Shown here in pieces: positions 1-7,012 of a DNA stretch of 64,000 bases. The stretch's first letter is position 1. Each line of letters starts with the position of its first letter. The translations under genes and the position numbers were made by a program. Source of the DNA: Gaiellaceae bacterium (GTDB lineage Bacteria; Actinomycetota; Thermoleophilia; Gaiellales; Gaiellaceae); the NCBI GenBank assembly GCA_030446625.1, contig JAUJMY010000008.1, forward strand, positions 1-64,000, given 5' to 3'. The notes below the pieces were generated by a model, which saw only the letters and a program-made list of their open reading frames with translations, made no database searches and had not been told where the DNA came from.

Positions 1-35
1 CCCCCCCCCCCCCCCCCCCCCCCCCCCCGCTCAAG

Positions 36-124
36 CGGAGAGGGCGGGATTTGAACCCGCGAGGCACCTTTCGGTACCTACGCGATTTCCAGTCGCGCTC
101 CTTCGGCCGCTCGGACACCTCTCC
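36..124 (-). tRNA. tRNA-Ser(GGA)
   Basis: Read on the minus strand this folds as a class II tRNA. The acceptor GGAGAGG pairs with CCTCTCC, there is a long variable arm, the T-loop is TTCAAAT, and the anticodon loop CTGGAAA gives anticodon GGA. The discriminator is G, as expected for serine, and no CCA is encoded. It is the first of four tRNA-Ser genes in the window. Confidence 0.95.
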
Positions 125-158
125 GCGCGGACGCCCAGCCTAGCGTCGGAGGAAAGAG

Positions 159-247
159 CGGAGGGGGAGGGATTTGAACCCTCGACCGACGGAACCGCCG
201 GTAACGGTTTTCGAGACCGCCGCATTCGACCGCTCTGCCACCCCTCC
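159..247 (-). tRNA. tRNA-Ser(CGA)
   Basis: A class II tRNA on the minus strand with acceptor GGAGGGG/CCCCTCC, a long variable arm, and anticodon loop CTCGAAA (anticodon CGA). The discriminator is G. It lies 34 bp from tRNA-Ser(GGA) on the same strand, so the two may be co-transcribed. Confidence 0.95.
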
Positions 248-340
248 GCGCGCTGCGTAACAAGGCTACGCGTCTCGCGTTCCTGACCGGCACCCCCGGG
301 GCGATTCCGCCGGCCGCAGGGGCGCCGCTCAGGGCGCGAG

Positions 341-368
341 AGCGGAGAAGGAGGGATTCGAACCCTCG
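341..368 (-). repeat. Detached att copy (3' end of tRNA-Ser(GCU))
   Basis: The 28 bases are identical to 2171-2198 and carry the T-arm and acceptor 3' strand of tRNA-Ser(GCU). No D-arm or anticodon arm follows, so this is an attachment-site duplicate and not a tRNA gene. Confidence 0.9.
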
Positions 369-545
369 TTCCCCGCCCCTCAGCCTACCAAGCCGGAAAA
401 CCGCGAACATCGCGAGGAGAGCCTCGACGAAGCGCTGAGCGAGCGGCTCCCGAAGCCCGAGCGGGAGCGCGCGTGAGTCTCGGGCCCATCCGAGAGTCAG
501 ACGAACGCGTGCCGGCGGTCGAGCCCAATCTCGTGACGTGGTTCC

Positions 546-818
546 GTGGACGCGCAGACCGCCGAGCGAGCGCGCTCAACGCTCGACGCTTGCCGCTCCA
601 TGCTCGCTGACACACAAGAGGAGCCACCGGAGAGCGTTCGGCGGGCAGCGGAGGCACTATCCGAGCGCGAGGCTGCTCGAATCTTTGCACCGCTCGCTGA
701 CACACAAGAGGAGCCGGGAGCGCCGCACGACGAGAACTGCTGGATTGCGTGCCCGCACGTTCCGGGGTACTCGCGCCCAGGCTCGCGCGTGGCCGACACA
801 CAAGAGGAGCCGGGGTGA
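546..818 (+). CDS. Small element-borne ORF with ADTQEEP repeats
   Basis: A 90-codon ORF inside the tRNA-Ser element that I do not recognise. Its notable feature is the heptapeptide ADTQEEP, present three times (about residues 22, 52 and 84) and encoded by three 17-bp identical DNA repeats spaced by multiples of three. The TGA stop overlaps the GTG start of the next ORF (GTGA), suggesting translational coupling. The start is uncertain: GTG at 546 is the furthest candidate and ATG at 600 is possible. It may instead be the residue of tandemly duplicated short genes, since each repeat contains a Shine-Dalgarno-like GAGGAG. Confidence 0.4.
   Translation: MDAQTAERARSTLDACRSMLADTQEEPPESVRRAAEALSEREAARIFAPLADTQEEPGAPHDENCWIACPHVPGYSRPGSRVADTQEEPG
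609..811 (+). repeat. Three 17-bp direct repeats in the integrative element
   Basis: Identical copies of GACACACAAGAGGAGCC lie at 609-625, 699-715 and 795-811. Copies 1 and 2 share a longer upstream extension. The spacings of 90 and 96 bp keep them in the same reading frame. The third copy supplies the ribosome-binding site for the GTG at 815, and a related GGAGGAGCCGGCGTGAGC occurs at the next gene start (about 989-1006). Confidence 0.85.
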
Positions 819-1003
819 GCGGCTGCGTCTACTGGCGGTGCCGTGCGGACGGAGCCGTGTGGATTGGTGACGGCGACGGGGTGGCCGCATACGTCTGCGA
901 GCGACACCTTCAAAACACGGCCGAAACCGACGACGGCACGATTCTCTTCCGCTCGGTTGAAGAGGCGCGCGCCGCGCAGCAGAAGTGGGAGGAGCCGGCG
1001 TGA
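815..1003 (+). CDS. Small zinc-ribbon-like element protein
   Basis: A 62-residue protein starting at the GTG that overlaps the previous stop (GTGA), preceded by GAGGAG. Near the N-terminus it has CVYWRC and further on CERH, a C-x4-C...C-x2-H spacing that could bind a metal. The rest is acidic and carries no known domain that I recognise. It ends in another GTGA overlap with the next gene. Position and coupling suggest it is expressed with the integrase, but its role is unknown. An excisionase or directionality factor is one possibility, with no motif support. Confidence 0.5.
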   Translation: MSGCVYWRCRADGAVWIGDGDGVAAYVCERHLQNTAETDDGTILFRSVEEARAAQQKWEEPA

Positions 1004-1185
1004 GCGTCGACCCGAAGTCTCTGAACGGCGCCGTCGTCAAGGAAGTCGTCAGCGTCATCGTCGGCGGCAACGTCGTGCAGCTCCGCCTCTTCCTCGCAGA
1101 CGGCCGTCGGTTCGACATCGGCAGCGCGCTGGCGCGTGGCGAGTACGGCGGACTGTGCGCCCGGCTGAGGCTGGAGGCGGCGTGA
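1000..1185 (+). CDS. Small hypothetical element protein
   Basis: A 61-residue ORF starting at GTG 1000, which overlaps the upstream stop and is preceded by GGAGGAG. Its stop overlaps the integrase start GTG at 1182 in the same GTGA manner. The sequence alternates beta-prone segments (VVSVIVGGNVVQLRLFL) with a short C-terminal helix. I do not recognise the family. The unbroken chain of four GTGA-type overlaps (818/815, 1003/1000, 1185/1182) argues that it is a real coupled gene. Confidence 0.5.
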   Translation: MSVDPKSLNGAVVKEVVSVIVGGNVVQLRLFLADGRRFDIGSALARGEYGGLCARLRLEAA

Positions 1186-2228
1186 GCGTGATCACGAGCG
1201 ATTACGTGGAGGTCGCGGAAGGCGTCATGGTTCGCGACATGCTCACGATCTCGAAGGCCATAGACCTGTACCTCGGCGACCTCGCGCGCCGGCGGTACGC
1301 ACAGCGGACGCTGAACACCTACCGGGGCCACCTGGACAAGTTCTGCGACCGCTACCCGCGAGAGACCGACGTCGCCGAGATCCGCACGGACGACTGCCTC
1401 GCCTTCTTCCAGCGCTGGTCGCACCGGGAGCCGGGGACGATGGCGAGCGTCGACGCGGCGCTGCGCGGCTTCCTGCGCTGGCTCTACCTCGACGGCCGGA
1501 TCAAGCGCGACCCGCTCGACAAGGTGCTGCCGCCGCGGCGCAGGCGCGCGGAGGACCTGAACGTGCTGACGATCAGCTCCTACGACGTGCCGAAGCTCCT
1601 CGCCGCCGCGCAGGACTGGACCGAGCGGCTGTCGATCGCGATCCCCGCCTACCTCGGCCCGCGTCGCCGCGCGACCGCCCACCTGCGCCTGCGCGACTAC
1701 GACCAGGAGCGCAAGCTGCTCCGCTTCCGCGAGAAGGGCGGGAAGACGATCTGGAAGCCCGCGCCCGACGAGCTCGCGGAGCTGCTCGACGCCGCGATCG
1801 CAGACGGAGCGGTGCGCGAGCCTGACGACTACCTGATCCCGCCGCTCGCGCCGCAGCGTCGCAAGGGCGAGCGCGACGACCGGATCGTCTGGAAGGCCGT
1901 GCGGCGCGTGGCCGGCCGGATCGGGATCCACGCTCACGTCCACGCGCTGCGCGCCGCCTTCGCCGTCTTCTACCTGGAGCAGAACCGCGGCGACACCGAA
2001 GCGCTCCAGGCGCTGATGGGCCACCGCTCGATCTCGACGACCGAGGTCTACCTGCGCAAACTCGACCGCGCGACCGCGATGGAGCGCGTGCGCGGCCTTT
2101 CCTGGGCTGACAACAGCGAGAGCAGCGAAAACCCGCAAACTGCGGCGATCGCGTTCGAGTCATTCGCTGAAGCGGAGAAGGAGGGATTCGAACCCTCGAT
2201 GGAGGAGTTCACCCCCATAACGCCTTAG
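1182..2228 (+). CDS. Tyrosine recombinase / integrase
   Basis: A 348-residue phage-type integrase. Residues about 20-105 form a SAM-like N-terminal core-binding domain. The catalytic domain keeps all expected residues: Arg in GPRRRATAH (about 161), the beta-hairpin Lys in REKGGK (about 184), HALR as box II (about 254-257), His in LMGHRS (about 281) and the nucleophile Tyr in TEVYLR (about 289). It should therefore be active, cutting the tRNA-Ser(GCU) 3' end. The start GTG 1182 was chosen for its overlap with the upstream stop. The last codons (KEGFEPS...) and the TAG stop are encoded by the antisense of the tRNA gene, so excision would change the C-terminus. Confidence 0.93.
   Translation: MSVITSDYVEVAEGVMVRDMLTISKAIDLYLGDLARRRYAQRTLNTYRGHLDKFCDRYPRETDVAEIRTDDCLAFFQRWSHREPGTMASVDAALRGFLRWLYLDGRIKRDPLDKVLPPRRRRAEDLNVLTISSYDVPKLLAAAQDWTERLSIAIPAYLGPRRRATAHLRLRDYDQERKLLRFREKGGKTIWKPAPDELAELLDAAIADGAVREPDDYLIPPLAPQRRKGERDDRIVWKAVRRVAGRIGIHAHVHALRAAFAVFYLEQNRGDTEALQALMGHRSISTTEVYLRKLDRATAMERVRGLSWADNSESSENPQTAAIAFESFAEAEKEGFEPSMEEFTPITP
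2171..2198 (-). repeat. att copy within tRNA-Ser(GCU)
   Basis: The 28-bp right copy of the direct repeat, identical to 341-368. It forms the T-arm and acceptor 3' strand of the functional tRNA gene. Confidence 0.9.
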
Positions 2229-2263
2229 CAGGGCGCCGCCTTCAGCCACTCGGCCACTTCTCC
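2173..2263 (-). tRNA. tRNA-Ser(GCU)
   Basis: A class II tRNA on the minus strand with acceptor GGAGAAG/CTTCTCC, a long variable arm and anticodon loop CTGCTAA, giving GCU (written GCT in DNA). The discriminator is G. Its 3' 28 bases are the att core of the adjacent integrative element, and the tRNA stays complete because the element restores the 3' end. The integrase stop codon lies in its anticodon arm, in antisense. Confidence 0.95.
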
Positions 2264-2381
2264 GTGCCCGCGGATGGTACCGCACGTCTCCGCTGCAAAT
2301 CCCCCGCGTAGTCATGCCGCGCGGCGACCGCGGGCGAAGAATGAGCGCGCCGGACCTCCCCCTCTTCCTCCGGCGAATTGG

Positions 2382-2412
2382 AAGCCCGTCTGCGGCAACG
2401 TCGGCGGGCTTT
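2382..2412 (+). terminator. Hairpin upstream of proS
   Basis: AAGCCCG pairs with CGGGCTT across a 17-base loop and is followed by a short T run. It lies in the gap between tRNA-Ser(GCU) and the proS leader. It could end leftward-region transcripts or insulate proS, but the long loop makes it weak. Confidence 0.4.
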
Positions 2413-2464
2413 CGCGTTATGGGCTATGCGCCTTGATCGAGTAGGTCGAGCCTTGCGATGCCGC

Positions 2465-2470
2465 TATCCT
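2465..2470 (+). promoter_or_regulatory. -10 element for the proS leader
   Basis: TATCCT ends 7 bases before ATG 2478. That spacing predicts transcription starting at or next to the ATG, so the leader ORF would be leaderless, like many genes in this window. No good -35 is visible. Confidence 0.45.
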
Positions 2471-2477
2471 CTCGCGC

Positions 2478-2564
2478 ATGACGTTGCTGCGGCCTCGCGT
2501 TGACGCGCTTCTGCCGGTTCCGGCGGTCGCTCCGCGGCCGCCGCTCGTGCACGTCCCGGCGTAG
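2478..2564 (+). CDS. Proline-rich putative leader peptide upstream of proS
   Basis: A 28-residue ORF with 7 prolines (6 of 7 codons are CCG), including a PRPP cluster near residues 19-22. It lies about 120 bases before the prolyl-tRNA synthetase gene, directly behind a TATCCT -10 element. A leader peptide rich in the cognate amino acid is the hallmark of ribosome-mediated attenuation, so stalling at Pro codons could sense charged tRNA-Pro. The base rate of Pro in such GC-rich DNA is high, roughly half of what is seen, so this could be chance. The downstream RNA switch has not been modelled. Confidence 0.35.
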   Translation: MTLLRPRVDALLPVPAVAPRPPLVHVPA

Positions 2565-2643
2565 GCGCTCCCGCCGCATCGGCCTGGAGCGCCGGGAACT
2601 CGTTCCACCCAACGCCGGTCAGACGCCTACGAAGGAGCCCTCG

Positions 2644-2685
2644 ATGTTGTTCGCGGCACGTCTGCTCGCGGGAGCGCCCCGATGA
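2644..2685 (+). CDS. 13-residue ORF coupled to proS
   Basis: ATG 2644 is preceded by a good AAGGAG with proper spacing, and the ORF ends in ATGA overlapping the proS ATG at 2682. proS itself has only a weak Shine-Dalgarno, so translation of this mini-ORF may feed ribosomes to proS by coupling. The peptide has no recognisable domain. An alternative is that proS uses the upstream ribosome-binding site only indirectly. Confidence 0.4.
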   Translation: MLFAARLLAGAPR

Positions 2686-4124
2686 GCACGAACGCATTAC
2701 CCACGCAGTCGACCGACTTCCCCGGCTGGTACGGCGAGGTAGTTCGCCGGGCCGATCTCGCCGAGAACTCGGCTGTCCGCGGCGCAATGGTGATCAAGCC
2801 GTACGGATACGCGATCTGGGAGGCGATCCAGCGCGCGCTCGATCACCGGATCAAGGCGACCGGACACGAAAACTTTTACTTCCCGCTGTTCGTGCCCGCG
2901 TCGTTGCTTGCCCAGGAGGGCGAGCTCGTCGAAGGGTTTGCGCCCGAGGTCGCGGTCGTCACCGAGGCGGGCGGGAAGCGGCTCGAAGAGCCGCTGGCGG
3001 TGCGTCCGACCTCGGAGGCGCTGATCTGGTCGACGTATGCCCGTTGGGTGCAGTCCTACCGCGACCTGCCGCTGCTCTACAACCAGTGGGCGAACGTCGT
3101 CCGCTGGGAGCTCAGGCCCCGCCTGTTCCTGCGCACGAGCGAGTTCCTGTGGCAGGAAGGCCACACGGCGCACGAGACCGAGGCAGAGGCGGTCGCCGAG
3201 ACGCTGACGATCCTCCACGACGTCTACGCCGACACGCTCGAGAACGTCCTTGCCATTCCCGTGCTCCGCGGGCGGAAGAGCGAGAGCGAGCGGTTTCCGG
3301 GCGCCGTCGAGACCTACACGTTGGAGGCGCTGATGCGCGACGGCAAGGCGCTCCAGGCTGCCACCTCGCACTACCTCGGCCAGGGTTTCGCCCGCACGTT
3401 CGACGTGCACTTCACCGGCCGGGATGGTGTTGAGCAGCATCCCTACGCCACCTCCTGGGGAGCGAGCACACGGCTCGTCGGCGCGCTAGTGATGGCGCAC
3501 GGCGACGACCGCGGGCTGCGCCTGCCGCCGCTCGTCGCCCCGCAGCAGGTGATGATCGTCCCGATCTACCACGAGACCGACCAGGCCGATGTCCTCCACG
3601 CGGCGGCAGCGATCCGCGACGAGCTGGGCGCTGCCGGTGTGCGTGTCCGGCTCGACGACCGCGCCGACTACCGGCCGGGCTTCAAGTTCAACGAGTGGGA
3701 GCTGAAGGGCGCCCCCGTCCGGATCGAGCTCGGCAGCCGCGACCTCGCCGCCGGGACGGTCACCGTCGCTCGCCGCGACACTGGTGAGAAGCACCAGATC
3801 CCGCTCCCGAGGGTCGGAACCGAGATCGGCGAGCTCCTGAGCGACATCCAGACGTCACTGTTCCGTGTAGCCCTCCACGATCAGGAACGGCGGACACTCA
3901 GCAACCCTGACGGCTACCAGGAGATGATCGAGTACCTCCGCGAGGCTGGCGGGTTCGTCGCCGCCTCGTGGTGCGGCAGCGGGGAATGCGAGGCGCGTGT
4001 CAAGGACGAGTGCTCGGCCACGATCCGGTGCCTGCCGCTTGTAGAGCAGCCGGAGCGCTCGAACACGTGCATCTGCTGTGGCCGGGAGGCCGCGCAGTCG
4101 GCGGTGTGGGCACAGGCGTACTAG
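2682..4124 (+). CDS. proS: Prolyl-tRNA synthetase, archaeal/eukaryotic type
   Basis: A 480-residue class II synthetase that charges tRNA-Pro. The N-terminal DFPGWYGEVVRRADLA, the motif 2 stretch RTSEFLWQEGHTAH (151-164) and the adenylate region VRPTSEA are those of the short ProRS that lacks the bacterial editing insert. The C-terminal zinc-type domain has cysteines in SWCGSGEC, DEC, RC and NTCICCG, and the protein ends in Tyr, both typical of archaeal-type ProRS. The length is normal. The start ATG 2682 overlaps a 13-codon upstream ORF, and a Pro-rich ORF lies further upstream, hinting at feedback by proline or tRNA-Pro charging. Confidence 0.97.
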   Translation: MSTNALPTQSTDFPGWYGEVVRRADLAENSAVRGAMVIKPYGYAIWEAIQRALDHRIKATGHENFYFPLFVPASLLAQEGELVEGFAPEVAVVTEAGGKRLEEPLAVRPTSEALIWSTYARWVQSYRDLPLLYNQWANVVRWELRPRLFLRTSEFLWQEGHTAHETEAEAVAETLTILHDVYADTLENVLAIPVLRGRKSESERFPGAVETYTLEALMRDGKALQAATSHYLGQGFARTFDVHFTGRDGVEQHPYATSWGASTRLVGALVMAHGDDRGLRLPPLVAPQQVMIVPIYHETDQADVLHAAAAIRDELGAAGVRVRLDDRADYRPGFKFNEWELKGAPVRIELGSRDLAAGTVTVARRDTGEKHQIPLPRVGTEIGELLSDIQTSLFRVALHDQERRTLSNPDGYQEMIEYLREAGGFVAASWCGSGECEARVKDECSATIRCLPLVEQPERSNTCICCGREAAQSAVWAQAY

Positions 4125-4243
4125 CGGGGCAGCGTGGTAGTAACGCGCGCGCGGGTTCGCGGGGCGGCGGCGCCCCGTGGGGTCTCGCCGCGACGCGGCG
4201 CCTTGACCCGAAGTGCGCAGCGCATTTCTCCCCTTTCCGGGGC

Positions 4244-4249
4244 CATACT
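4244..4249 (+). promoter_or_regulatory. -10 element for the LigD-polymerase gene
   Basis: CATACT ends 8 bases before GTG 4258, with no Shine-Dalgarno between. This fits a leaderless transcript and is the reason for choosing GTG 4258 over the in-frame GTG at 4213. Confidence 0.45.
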
Positions 4250-4257
4250 TGCGCCTC

Positions 4258-5211
4258 GTGAGGGTCGGAAGGCACGACGTCGCGATCTCGAATCCCGACC
4301 GGGTCGTGTTTCCGCGCATCGGCGTCACGAAAGGCGACCTCGTCGAGTACTACGTCGATGTCGCCGACTGCGCGCTCCCGCATCTCCGCCGCCGCCCGTT
4401 CCACATGGTCCGCTACCGGTCCGGCGTCGAGGGCGACCTCTTCCACCAGAAGCGCGTCCCGCCGAAGCACCCGGAGTACGTCGCGGAGCAGGTCGTCCGC
4501 TTCCCCAGCGGGCACTCGACGGTGTTCGCGGTCGTGGACAACGCGGCCGCGCTCGCGTGGGTGATCAACCTCGGCTGCATCGAGCTCCACACGTGGCACT
4601 CCCGCGTCGAGGACATCGAGCGGCCCGACTACCTGCTCATCGACCTCGACCCGACAACCGACGGGCAGTGGCCGTACGTGCGCGAGATCGCGCTCGTCGT
4701 GCGCGACGTCCTCGACGAGCTCGGGCTCGCGAGCTACCCGAAGACCTCCGGCTCGACGGGTCTGCACGTCCTAGCGCCGATCAAGCCGGAGCTCGGCTTC
4801 CCGGAGGTGCGCCGGCTGGCGAAGGCGATCGCGCAGGAGGTCGAGCGGCGCGTGGGAGACCAGCGGATCGCGACGACGACGTGGCGCGTCGCGGACAGGG
4901 TCGGAGTCTTCGTCGACTACGGCCAGAACGCGCGCGACCGAACGATCGCCGCGGCGTACTCGATCCGGCCGAAGCGAGACGCGCGCGCGTCGGCGCCGCT
5001 GCGCTGGGACGAGGTCGCCGATGCGGAGCCGGAGCGGTTCACGCTCTTGACGATGCGCGAGCGCGTCGCCGAGGTCGGGGACCTGACCGCCGGGATGTGG
5101 CGCCGCCGGCGGAGCCTCGCGCCGCTGTTCGAGCAGCTCGGCCTCGACCCGCCCGACCCGGACCGGCTCGACACGCGCAGCTGGCACAGCGCGCTCGAGC
5201 CGTGGGTTTAG
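4258..5211 (+). CDS. LigD-type DNA polymerase/primase domain protein
   Basis: A 317-residue stand-alone polymerase of the archaeo-eukaryotic primase family, as found in LigD of bacterial non-homologous end joining, where it fills gaps and adds nucleotides at breaks. Visible features are the N-terminal ISNPDRVVFPRIGVTKGDLVEYY, the catalytic DLD in LLIDLDPTTDG, SGSTGLHV, and VFVDYGQN. There is no ligase or phosphoesterase domain fused. A separate ATP-dependent ligase lies 2.5 kb downstream on the other strand, and no Ku gene is in the window. The stop overlaps the convergent hydrolase stop by 4 bases. Confidence 0.9.
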   Translation: MRVGRHDVAISNPDRVVFPRIGVTKGDLVEYYVDVADCALPHLRRRPFHMVRYRSGVEGDLFHQKRVPPKHPEYVAEQVVRFPSGHSTVFAVVDNAAALAWVINLGCIELHTWHSRVEDIERPDYLLIDLDPTTDGQWPYVREIALVVRDVLDELGLASYPKTSGSTGLHVLAPIKPELGFPEVRRLAKAIAQEVERRVGDQRIATTTWRVADRVGVFVDYGQNARDRTIAAAYSIRPKRDARASAPLRWDEVADAEPERFTLLTMRERVAEVGDLTAGMWRRRRSLAPLFEQLGLDPPDPDRLDTRSWHSALEPWV

Positions 5212-5927
5212 CCCGTCGCCGCGAGGAACGCGCGCACGAGGCGCGCGAGGTCGTCCGGTGAGTTGTAGTTGACCGCGTGCGCGGCGCCTGGGACGACGGC
5301 GAGCCGGCCGTGCGGGAGGAGTCGCGTCACCCGCTCCGCCCACGCCTGCGGGGCGATGAGGTCGCGGCTGCCGCGGACGACGAGCGTGGGCGCGCCGAGG
5401 AGGGGGAGCCGCTCCTCGAGGCGGTGCGCGAGCGCGGCGCGCGCCGTCGCGAGCGTCCGCAGCGGCCCGGCGACGAGGAGGTACTCGGCGGCGACGATCA
5501 GGTTGAGCCCCGGCGGCTCGAACAGCCCCGTCGCGAGGAGCCGTGCCGTCTGCCGGAGGAGCGAGGGCGCCGCCGGATCCATCGTCGGGCCGACGAGAAC
5601 GGCGCGCTCGACGCGCTCCGGTCGGCGCGCCGCGAGCTCGGCGATCACCTGGCACCCCATCGAGTTGCCGACCAGGACGGCGCGCTCCAGCCGCGCTGCG
5701 TCCAGCCACGCCGCGAGCACCTCCACGTGTTCGCCGACGTCGAGCGGGCGCGGCGGCTTCGCGCTGCGCCCGAAGCCGGGCAGGTCGGGCAGATAGACGC
5801 GGCGCTCGCCGGCGAGCCGCGCCGCCGTCGGCATCAGGTAGCGGCTCGAGACGCCCAGCCCGTGCACGAAGACGAGCGGCGTCGCACCCGCTCTCGCGTC
5901 GTCCCGGTAGCGCTCGTGCAGGCGCAT
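5208..5927 (-). CDS. Alpha/beta-fold hydrolase
   Basis: About 239 residues with the classic alpha/beta hydrolase pattern. The oxyanion-loop motif is VHGLGVSSRY near the N-terminus, the nucleophile elbow is GNSMGC, the acid is in GSRDLIAP and the catalytic histidine in GAAHAVNY. The substrate cannot be predicted. The frame stays open upstream into the SDR gene, with no ATG, GTG or TTG in the extra stretch, so ATG 5927 is the first conventional start. Homologues often carry some 25 further N-terminal residues, so a CTG start near the SDR stop is possible. It follows the SDR on the same strand. Confidence 0.8.
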   Translation of the reverse strand: MRLHERYRDDARAGATPLVFVHGLGVSSRYLMPTAARLAGERRVYLPDLPGFGRSAKPPRPLDVGEHVEVLAAWLDAARLERAVLVGNSMGCQVIAELAARRPERVERAVLVGPTMDPAAPSLLRQTARLLATGLFEPPGLNLIVAAEYLLVAGPLRTLATARAALAHRLEERLPLLGAPTLVVRGSRDLIAPQAWAERVTRLLPHGRLAVVPGAAHAVNYNSPDDLARLVRAFLAATG

Positions 5928-6001
5928 TCCGCCGACGACGCGCCAGCGCCGGCCGAGCCGGAGGGGCGCGCCGCGGTAGAGCAGCCGCTCGCGGACCGAC
6001 G

Positions 6002-6970
6002 CTATCGCCGCAGCCAGAGCGCGGTGCCCACGGCGGGAACGAGCGCCGCAGCGCTCACGAGCGCGACGCGCCGCGCCGCTCGAGGGACGCTCTGCCAGCC
6101 TCCGCTCGCGCCCGTCCACCCCTCGAGTGGCTCGAACGCGTTGCCCGGCGTCGGCGGCGACTCTCCGTCCTGCCACTGGTCGTGCTCGAGCTGTGCCGCG
6201 AAGACGCGCTCCGTGAGCGCGGGCGCGATCCGGTGCTGGAGCGCCACGAGCTTGCCCGCGCCGCCGACGACGACCTCGCGCCTCGGCCGCTGCGCGAGCG
6301 CGACGATCGCGCGCGCCACCTTCTCGGGCTCGTACGTCGGCGTGATCGCCTTCAGCGGCCGGCCGCTGTAGTTCGCTGCCTGATGGAAGAGCGGCGTGTC
6401 GATCGACGCCGGCGAGACGACGGCGACGTCGATGTGCGGCGTGTCCCGCAGCTCCTGGCGGAGCGAGTGCGAGAAGCCGACGACTGCCCACTTCGAAGAC
6501 GCGTACGCGGTGTGGTAGGGCACGCCGAGATGCGCGTCGAGCGACGCGTTGTTGATCAAGACGCCGCTGCCCTGCCGCCGGAACTGGGCTAGCGCCGCGC
6601 GCGACCCGTGCACGTAGCCGAGGAAGTTCGTCTCGACGACGCGCTCGAAGACCTCCGGCGGCGTGTCCTCGAAGCGGCCGACGAGGTAGACGCCCGCGTT
6701 GTTCACCCAGACGTCGACGCGGCCGTGGGCAGCGACGGCGTGCCGAGCGAGCGCGTCCACTGCTGCCGCGTCCGCGGCGTCCGTCCGAACTGCGACCGCC
6801 GCGACGCCGAGCCGCCTGCACTCCTCCGCGACCTCCTCGAGCGCGTGCTCGCGCCGCGCCGCGAGGACGAGCGAAGTTCCACGTCGCGCGAACTCGAGCG
6901 CTGTCGCGCGCCCGATGCCGCTCGACGCGCCGGTGATCACGGTGACCGCTCCTCTGAGCTGCCTGCGCAC
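6002..6970 (-). CDS. Classical short-chain dehydrogenase/reductase with C-terminal membrane anchor
   Basis: A 322-residue NAD(P)-dependent oxidoreductase. It has the cofactor motif TGASSGIG (about 14-21), NNAG, a catalytic Ser-Tyr-Lys set with YASSK, and a C-terminal extension ending in a hydrophobic helix (VALVSAAALVPAVGTALWL) and two arginines, probably a membrane anchor. The substrate is unknown. The GTG start at 6970 has TAGCTC seven bases upstream, fitting a leaderless transcript. It is divergent from the hydrolase at 7013, with 42 bp between them, and is followed by a second hydrolase on its own strand. Confidence 0.88.
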   Translation of the reverse strand: MRRQLRGAVTVITGASSGIGRATALEFARRGTSLVLAARREHALEEVAEECRRLGVAAVAVRTDAADAAAVDALARHAVAAHGRVDVWVNNAGVYLVGRFEDTPPEVFERVVETNFLGYVHGSRAALAQFRRQGSGVLINNASLDAHLGVPYHTAYASSKWAVVGFSHSLRQELRDTPHIDVAVVSPASIDTPLFHQAANYSGRPLKAITPTYEPEKVARAIVALAQRPRREVVVGGAGKLVALQHRIAPALTERVFAAQLEHDQWQDGESPPTPGNAFEPLEGWTGASGGWQSVPRAARRVALVSAAALVPAVGTALWLRR

Positions 6971-7012
6971 GAGCCGGAGCTACCCGTCGTTCGCCACGGG
7001 TAAAACGGCGTC

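Larger units (their letters stand above)
341..2198. mobile_element. Small integrative element in tRNA-Ser(GCU)
   Basis: A 28-bp perfect direct repeat (341-368 and 2171-2198) matches the 3' end of tRNA-Ser(GCU). The right copy is part of the intact tRNA gene and the left copy is a detached fragment. Between them lie three tiny overlapping ORFs and a tyrosine recombinase adjoining the right repeat, all on the plus strand. This is the layout of a tRNA-targeted integrative element about 1.86 kb long. It carries no recognisable replication, transfer or capsid gene, so it is either a satellite-like minimal element or a deletion remnant of a larger one. Confidence 0.85.

Noticed and set aside
1-28. 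Run of 28 consecutive C bases
   Set aside because: No biological element is known to begin like this, and it sits at the contig edge. It is most likely an assembly or gap-fill artefact.
657-2138. 493-codon minus-strand frame over the integrase
   Set aside because: The plus-strand integrase keeps every catalytic residue. The opposite frame has no recognisable domain.
2413-2681. Possible T-box riboswitch upstream of proS
   Set aside because: No T-box consensus (TGGnACCGCG-like) and no matching antiterminator were seen. The Pro-rich ORF is the better candidate signal.
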